Shown here one piece after another: positions 19,453 through 23,182 of a stretch of DNA of 23,182 nt. The stretch is from a virus, in the IMG/VR virus record IMGVR_UViG_3300035212_000253, positions 1-23,182 of that record; one strand, given 5' to 3'. A program made the position numbers and the translations under genes. The notes below the pieces were generated by a model. The model saw only the letters and a list, made by a program, of their open reading frames with translations. It had not been told where the DNA came from and did no database searches. Numbering within the stretch: position 1 is the first letter of the stretch; every line of letters begins with the position of its first letter.

Positions 19453-22400
19453 ATGACAAAGATATCAATATATAGTAAGGACGTAGACGTTAGGGGTAAC
19501 GACAGGTGGATCGGTTCAGACGCACAGAATCAGAACAGGACCAAGAACTTTACCCCAGACAATGTCGCTGTTTACTTCAACGAGAACCAGGTGATAGACC
19601 TAGGCGTGGAGCTTAGATACTTCTATGACACTCTTGATCCGTTACAACAGAGGGTGTATGGTTCGATCACGTTCGAGACAGAGATAGGGCCTCAGGTGAA
19701 CTTCTCTGCGATATCAACGTTCGTACTTAGTAAGTATACAATGGGTCATACTGACGTGAGCCAGTTCCTTGACTTCTTGATAGGATCAAACGTATTACTG
19801 TCTAGAGCGAACAATATTAATATGTTCGGTTACTATAAGATAGACAACATAGAGCCTTACCTACCAGATCCAAACTTCTTCGTAGTTACACTTACTTTTG
19901 ATGCTGGTAACGGATACATGAAGGAGGACGAGGACTACTTCATATCACTTGTTCAGTTTGAGCAGACAATACCAGAGGTACCTACAAAGACTTCTGACCT
20001 TATAAACGACGGTGAGGATGGCGTTCATCCGTTCATAACAGCTGAGGACGTTCCAACTCCTACATTACAGAGTGTAACAGATGCTGGTGATACAACCACA
20101 ACCGCTGTATATTTAAACGGTGGTGCTGTTGTAAATGGTTTTGACACAACATCTATAGTTGATTCATCATATATAGTTTCATCAAACACAACAACTAACT
20201 CTAGTGCTTATATTGATTCAACAGGTATTTTATCTTTATCTGCCGATGGAGTTAACTTTGGTAGTTTAGCAGTAAATGATATAACAAGTAGTGTACAATT
20301 ACAATTCCCAGACAAAGTAGCTGGTACTTATACAATAGCAACAACTGATGATACTACATTGCAAGGCGTAGTAGATAATGGCAATACAGTAACTGGGACT
20401 GGTGGGTATAAAAGCACTTTAGATGGGGGTGATTTTTTTGTAGAAAACACTATACTTGGTACAAAATTAAGAATAACCGGAGATGGTATAGTTTATTTTA
20501 CCAATTTAGCAGGAAACACTACGCAGTTATCTAATTATGGAATAACTAGTAGTAGTGTTAATTTTCAATTTCCAAACAAAGCAAGTGGACCAGTATACAC
20601 ATTAGCAACAACTGCTGATATTCCATCTGTTACAGGATTCGTACCTTATACAGGCGCAAATCAGAATGTTAACTTAGGTGAATACGAACTAAAAGCAGGT
20701 CAACTCTCTTTAGATACTTCTCCTACGGGCACTGCTGTAGTTGGTACAACAAGATGGAACGACACAATCGGTAGCTCCGAGACCACTTTAAAGGGAGGTA
20801 CAGTTATCTTAAAAAACGGAGTTGACCTAGTTGCTAGAGTAGTAAATAAGGTTACTCCTAATGCAACATTGACAAAGGCAGCATATCAAGCTGTAAGAGT
20901 TAGTGGTGCTCAAGGACAAAGATTAGCCGTTGCATATGCGCAAGCAAACAACGATAATAATTCAGCGGATACAATAGGTTTAGTTTGCGAAACAATACCG
21001 ACTAACCAAGAGGGTTTTATTATGACAGTTGGGCAGTTGGAAGACATAAACACAACAGGTAGCTTACAGGGCGAAACTTGGGTAGATGGTAACGTATTGT
21101 ATCTATCTCCTACTACGCCTGGTGCTCTAACAAATATCAAGCCAACAGGACTTACGGGACATATTGTTGTGATGGGATATGTGGAATATGCTCACGCAGT
21201 ACACGGTAAGATTTACGTTAAGATTATGAACGGGTGGGAGCTTGATGAGCTGCATAACGTTTTTATAAATTCGCCTACAAATAATCAAGGTTTATTTTAC
21301 GACTCAGCCGATTCACTTTGGAAAAACGAAACGATTGAAAGCGCATTAGGATACACACCGCAACAACAACTCGTAAGTGGCACAAACATCAAAACTATAA
21401 ATGGTAATTCAGTTTTAGGAAGTGGCGATTTGACTATAAGCGGCTCAAATATATATAATGCTGATGGCACGTTAACAAGCGCTCGAACTTTAACAAGCGG
21501 AGGATTTCCTTTAACTTTTACAGGTAGCAATACTGCTGCGAGTGGAATATCAAGAGGTTTAAATTTAACGCATACTTTAGTAGCCGCTGCAAATAGTAAT
21601 GTACTTGTGGGTTTAGATTTACGACCAACTTTTACAAATGGAGCATTTACAGGGGTTAGTAATTTTGGATTAAGAATAGAACAAGGAACGCAAGCAGGAA
21701 ATAATACTTCAAATATAGTTTTTAAAAGAACTGATGTAACAAGTGTTGCTACAATAGGTTATCAAGGTTCGGGATGGAACATTTTTGGAATTTGGGGCGA
21801 AGCTACATTTACAACAACAAACGCGCCCGATTTAGGAGTATTTTCAGGAACAGGACATACTTATGTTAAAAACAATTTATTAATTGGCACGACTTCAAAC
21901 GCAGGCTTTAAATTAGACGTAAACGGCACGGCGAGGGTGCAGGGGAATGCTACAATTATTTCTGCAAATCCTGTTTTAAATATTAATGTAACAGGCAATA
22001 ATCAATCATCAGCTCTTTATTTAAATGCTTTAGATGGCACTCCAAGAGCGGGTATTTTAGCAAATTTAGCATCGGGAGAAATTCGTTATTTTGTAGGAAC
22101 AGGAGGTTATTTTCCTACTTTTTATTCTAATAATTTAGAAAGGATGCGTATTGCTACAACAGGCAACGTACTAATCAATACCACAACCGACGCAGGGTTT
22201 AAATTAGACGTAAACGGCACGGCGAGGGTTCAAGCACAAAGCGCTTTATCTACCGATACAACTTTTAGAGTTAGGAATAGTGCTGATAATGATAATTTAT
22301 TTGATGTAAGAAATAATGGGGTAGCGACTGTAAAAGGTTTAGCACAAGTTATTTCATTTAATTTAACCGATAGAGTATATATAGGGTCAAACGTAAATAA

Positions 22401-22698
22401 TAACGTAATAGGAGTAAATAGCGATAATAAATTATTTATTAGAAGTAATGGAAATCTAAATATAATCACAGTAGCAAATAGCACAGTTATTGTTACTGAT
22501 TCAATAAGTCCTGCTTTGACTCCAAGTTCAAAACTAACAGTTGAAAGTACAACGCAAGGCTTCCTACCACCGAGAATGACAACTACGCAAAAGAACGCAA
22601 TAGCTACACCTGCTGTTGGATTAATTATATTTGATGTAACTTTGAATAAATTATGTGTAAGAGGAGCTTCGGCTTGGGAAACAGTAACATCGTTATAA
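19453..22698 (+). CDS. Tail fibre / receptor-binding protein (1081 aa)
   Basis: The N-terminal 190 residues (from MTKISIYSKDVDVRGNDRW) look like a virion-attachment domain. Residues about 210-400 hold two related units (SSVQLQFPDKVAGTYTIATT and SSVNFQFPNKASGPVYTLAT). Residues 400-630 contain VPYTGANQNVNLGEYELKAG and an all-beta domain. Further on come YTPQQQLVSGTNIKTINGNS, then NVLIGTTSNAGFKLDVNGTA-type units near 810-830 and 905-930, and a C-terminal GFLPPRMTTTQKNAI segment near 1036 that is typical of the fibre tips of Bacteroidota phages. It probably recognises the host surface. Base composition becomes clearly A/T-richer from about 20100, so the distal part was probably exchanged. Confidence 0.85.
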   Translation: MTKISIYSKDVDVRGNDRWIGSDAQNQNRTKNFTPDNVAVYFNENQVIDLGVELRYFYDTLDPLQQRVYGSITFETEIGPQVNFSAISTFVLSKYTMGHTDVSQFLDFLIGSNVLLSRANNINMFGYYKIDNIEPYLPDPNFFVVTLTFDAGNGYMKEDEDYFISLVQFEQTIPEVPTKTSDLINDGEDGVHPFITAEDVPTPTLQSVTDAGDTTTTAVYLNGGAVVNGFDTTSIVDSSYIVSSNTTTNSSAYIDSTGILSLSADGVNFGSLAVNDITSSVQLQFPDKVAGTYTIATTDDTTLQGVVDNGNTVTGTGGYKSTLDGGDFFVENTILGTKLRITGDGIVYFTNLAGNTTQLSNYGITSSSVNFQFPNKASGPVYTLATTADIPSVTGFVPYTGANQNVNLGEYELKAGQLSLDTSPTGTAVVGTTRWNDTIGSSETTLKGGTVILKNGVDLVARVVNKVTPNATLTKAAYQAVRVSGAQGQRLAVAYAQANNDNNSADTIGLVCETIPTNQEGFIMTVGQLEDINTTGSLQGETWVDGNVLYLSPTTPGALTNIKPTGLTGHIVVMGYVEYAHAVHGKIYVKIMNGWELDELHNVFINSPTNNQGLFYDSADSLWKNETIESALGYTPQQQLVSGTNIKTINGNSVLGSGDLTISGSNIYNADGTLTSARTLTSGGFPLTFTGSNTAASGISRGLNLTHTLVAAANSNVLVGLDLRPTFTNGAFTGVSNFGLRIEQGTQAGNNTSNIVFKRTDVTSVATIGYQGSGWNIFGIWGEATFTTTNAPDLGVFSGTGHTYVKNNLLIGTTSNAGFKLDVNGTARVQGNATIISANPVLNINVTGNNQSSALYLNALDGTPRAGILANLASGEIRYFVGTGGYFPTFYSNNLERMRIATTGNVLINTTTDAGFKLDVNGTARVQAQSALSTDTTFRVRNSADNDNLFDVRNNGVATVKGLAQVISFNLTDRVYIGSNVNNNVIGVNSDNKLFIRSNGNLNIITVANSTVIVTDSISPALTPSSKLTVESTTQGFLPPRMTTTQKNAIATPAVGLIIFDVTLNKLCVRGASAWETVTSL
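21907..21938. repeat. 32-bp direct repeat in tail fibre, copy 1
   Basis: It encodes FKLDVNGTAR-V and is identical to 22198-22229, 291 bp downstream and in the same reading frame. Recombination between them would remove or add 97 residues without a frameshift. Confidence 0.9.
22198..22229. repeat. 32-bp direct repeat in tail fibre, copy 2
   Basis: Identical to 21907-21938. Perfect identity over 32 bases, including wobble positions, shows recent duplication or conversion. Confidence 0.9.
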
Positions 22699-22699
22699 T

Positions 22700-23182
22700 A
22701 TGACAAGTAGTGGAATTTATAAAATATCTTGGGAAAATAATCCATACTATTATTATGGACAAGCAGTAAATTTTAAAAAAAGAAAATCAACGCATTTAGA
22801 ATCAATGAAAAAGGGTAAACACAAAAACCCTAAAATGCAGTCAATTTATAATAAATATGGAGATTTTATATTTGAACCAATTGCATATGTTAAATCTGAA
22901 GAACTTAATAATTTAGAGCAAAAATATTTAGATGAGTATTTTAATGATATTTTTTGTTGTAATCTTTGTCCAAATGCATTTAGCTCAAAAGGACGTGTAT
23001 ATTCTGAAAAAGCATTAGAATCAATAAGAGAAGCAGCAAAAAATAGAACTAAGTTAATTGGCGATATGAATCCATTTTATGGAAAAAAGCACACAGAAGA
23101 ATCAAAAAGAAAAATTTCAGAATCAAGAACAGGTAAGAAATTTCCAAAGTTATCAGAATCAAAGAAAGGAACTATAGTATCT
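22700..23182 (+). CDS. GIY-YIG homing endonuclease with NUMOD3, 3' end cut off
   Basis: At least 161 residues are in the window and the frame runs off the end. Residues 4-10 (SGIYKIS) carry GIY; YYYYGQ at 16-21 takes the place of YIG, and the KKRKSTHLE segment after it fits the family. LEQKYLDEYF near 72-81 supplies the metal-binding glutamate (Glu73). Residues 121-142 (GDMNPFYGKKHTEESKRKIS) are a NUMOD3 DNA-binding repeat. It is free-standing, starts one base after the tail fibre stop, and is strongly A/T-rich, all signs of a mobile gene. It would cut a target in related phages and spread its own region. Confidence 0.85.
   Translation, partial: MTSSGIYKISWENNPYYYYGQAVNFKKRKSTHLESMKKGKHKNPKMQSIYNKYGDFIFEPIAYVKSEELNNLEQKYLDEYFNDIFCCNLCPNAFSSKGRVYSEKALESIREAAKNRTKLIGDMNPFYGKKHTEESKRKISESRTGKKFPKLSESKKGTIVS

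Overview
This window looks like about 23 kb of a tailed bacteriophage (or closely related prophage) of a Bacteroidota host, most likely a flavobacterium. The evidence is: a promoter matching the Bacteroidota sigma consensus (TTTG, 20 bp, TAnnTTTG); A/T-rich leaders and no clear Shine-Dalgarno sequences; a BT4734/VirE_N-type primase-helicase, a Sak/DUF1071 annealing protein, a DUF5675 protein and many small proteins of the kind common in flavobacterial phages; and a tail fibre with the KLDVNGTARVQ repeat typical of that group. No terminase, portal or capsid gene lies in the window, so it is part of a larger genome.

Layout. Positions 1-11861 are a long minus-strand early operon. Read in its own direction it holds about fifteen small accessory genes, several of them tiny membrane proteins. 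A 159-bp gap follows with a possible structured RNA and terminator. Next comes the recombination and replication block: unknown proteins, a Sak-type single-strand annealing protein, a PD-(D/E)XK exonuclease, a small protein with an SSB-like DLPF tail, a primase-helicase and a DnaA domain IV protein. An A/T-rich array of small, partly paralogous genes follows, and the window edge cuts an SF2 helicase. Stop and start codons overlap (ATGA) at many junctions.

Positions 11862-13098 are the divergent control region. It holds the early promoter, direct repeats behind it, G-runs, three degenerate iteron-like repeats rich in GTGAC, an A/T-rich tract, and a cluster of palindromes. It is the best candidate for a replication origin and early/late switch.

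Positions 13099-22698 are the plus-strand late region. It starts with three small genes, then a phage GroEL with all three ATPase aspartates and a short GroES. A single minus-strand winged-helix-like gene (15660-16223) interrupts it, overlapping groES tail to tail; an 18-bp palindrome upstream forms two back-to-back -7 boxes. A run of small, mostly basic proteins follows, then a probable virion protein, a lysis-like group (small membrane protein, coiled-coil membrane protein, DUF5675 protein, two-TM coiled-coil protein) and a 1081-residue tail fibre. From 22700 a GIY-YIG/NUMOD3 homing endonuclease runs off the end.

Base composition is mosaic. The backbone is relatively G/C-rich with G-ending codons. 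The 461-1925 array, the N-terminal half of the annealing protein, the distal tail fibre and the endonuclease are clearly A/T-richer, suggesting separate acquisition.
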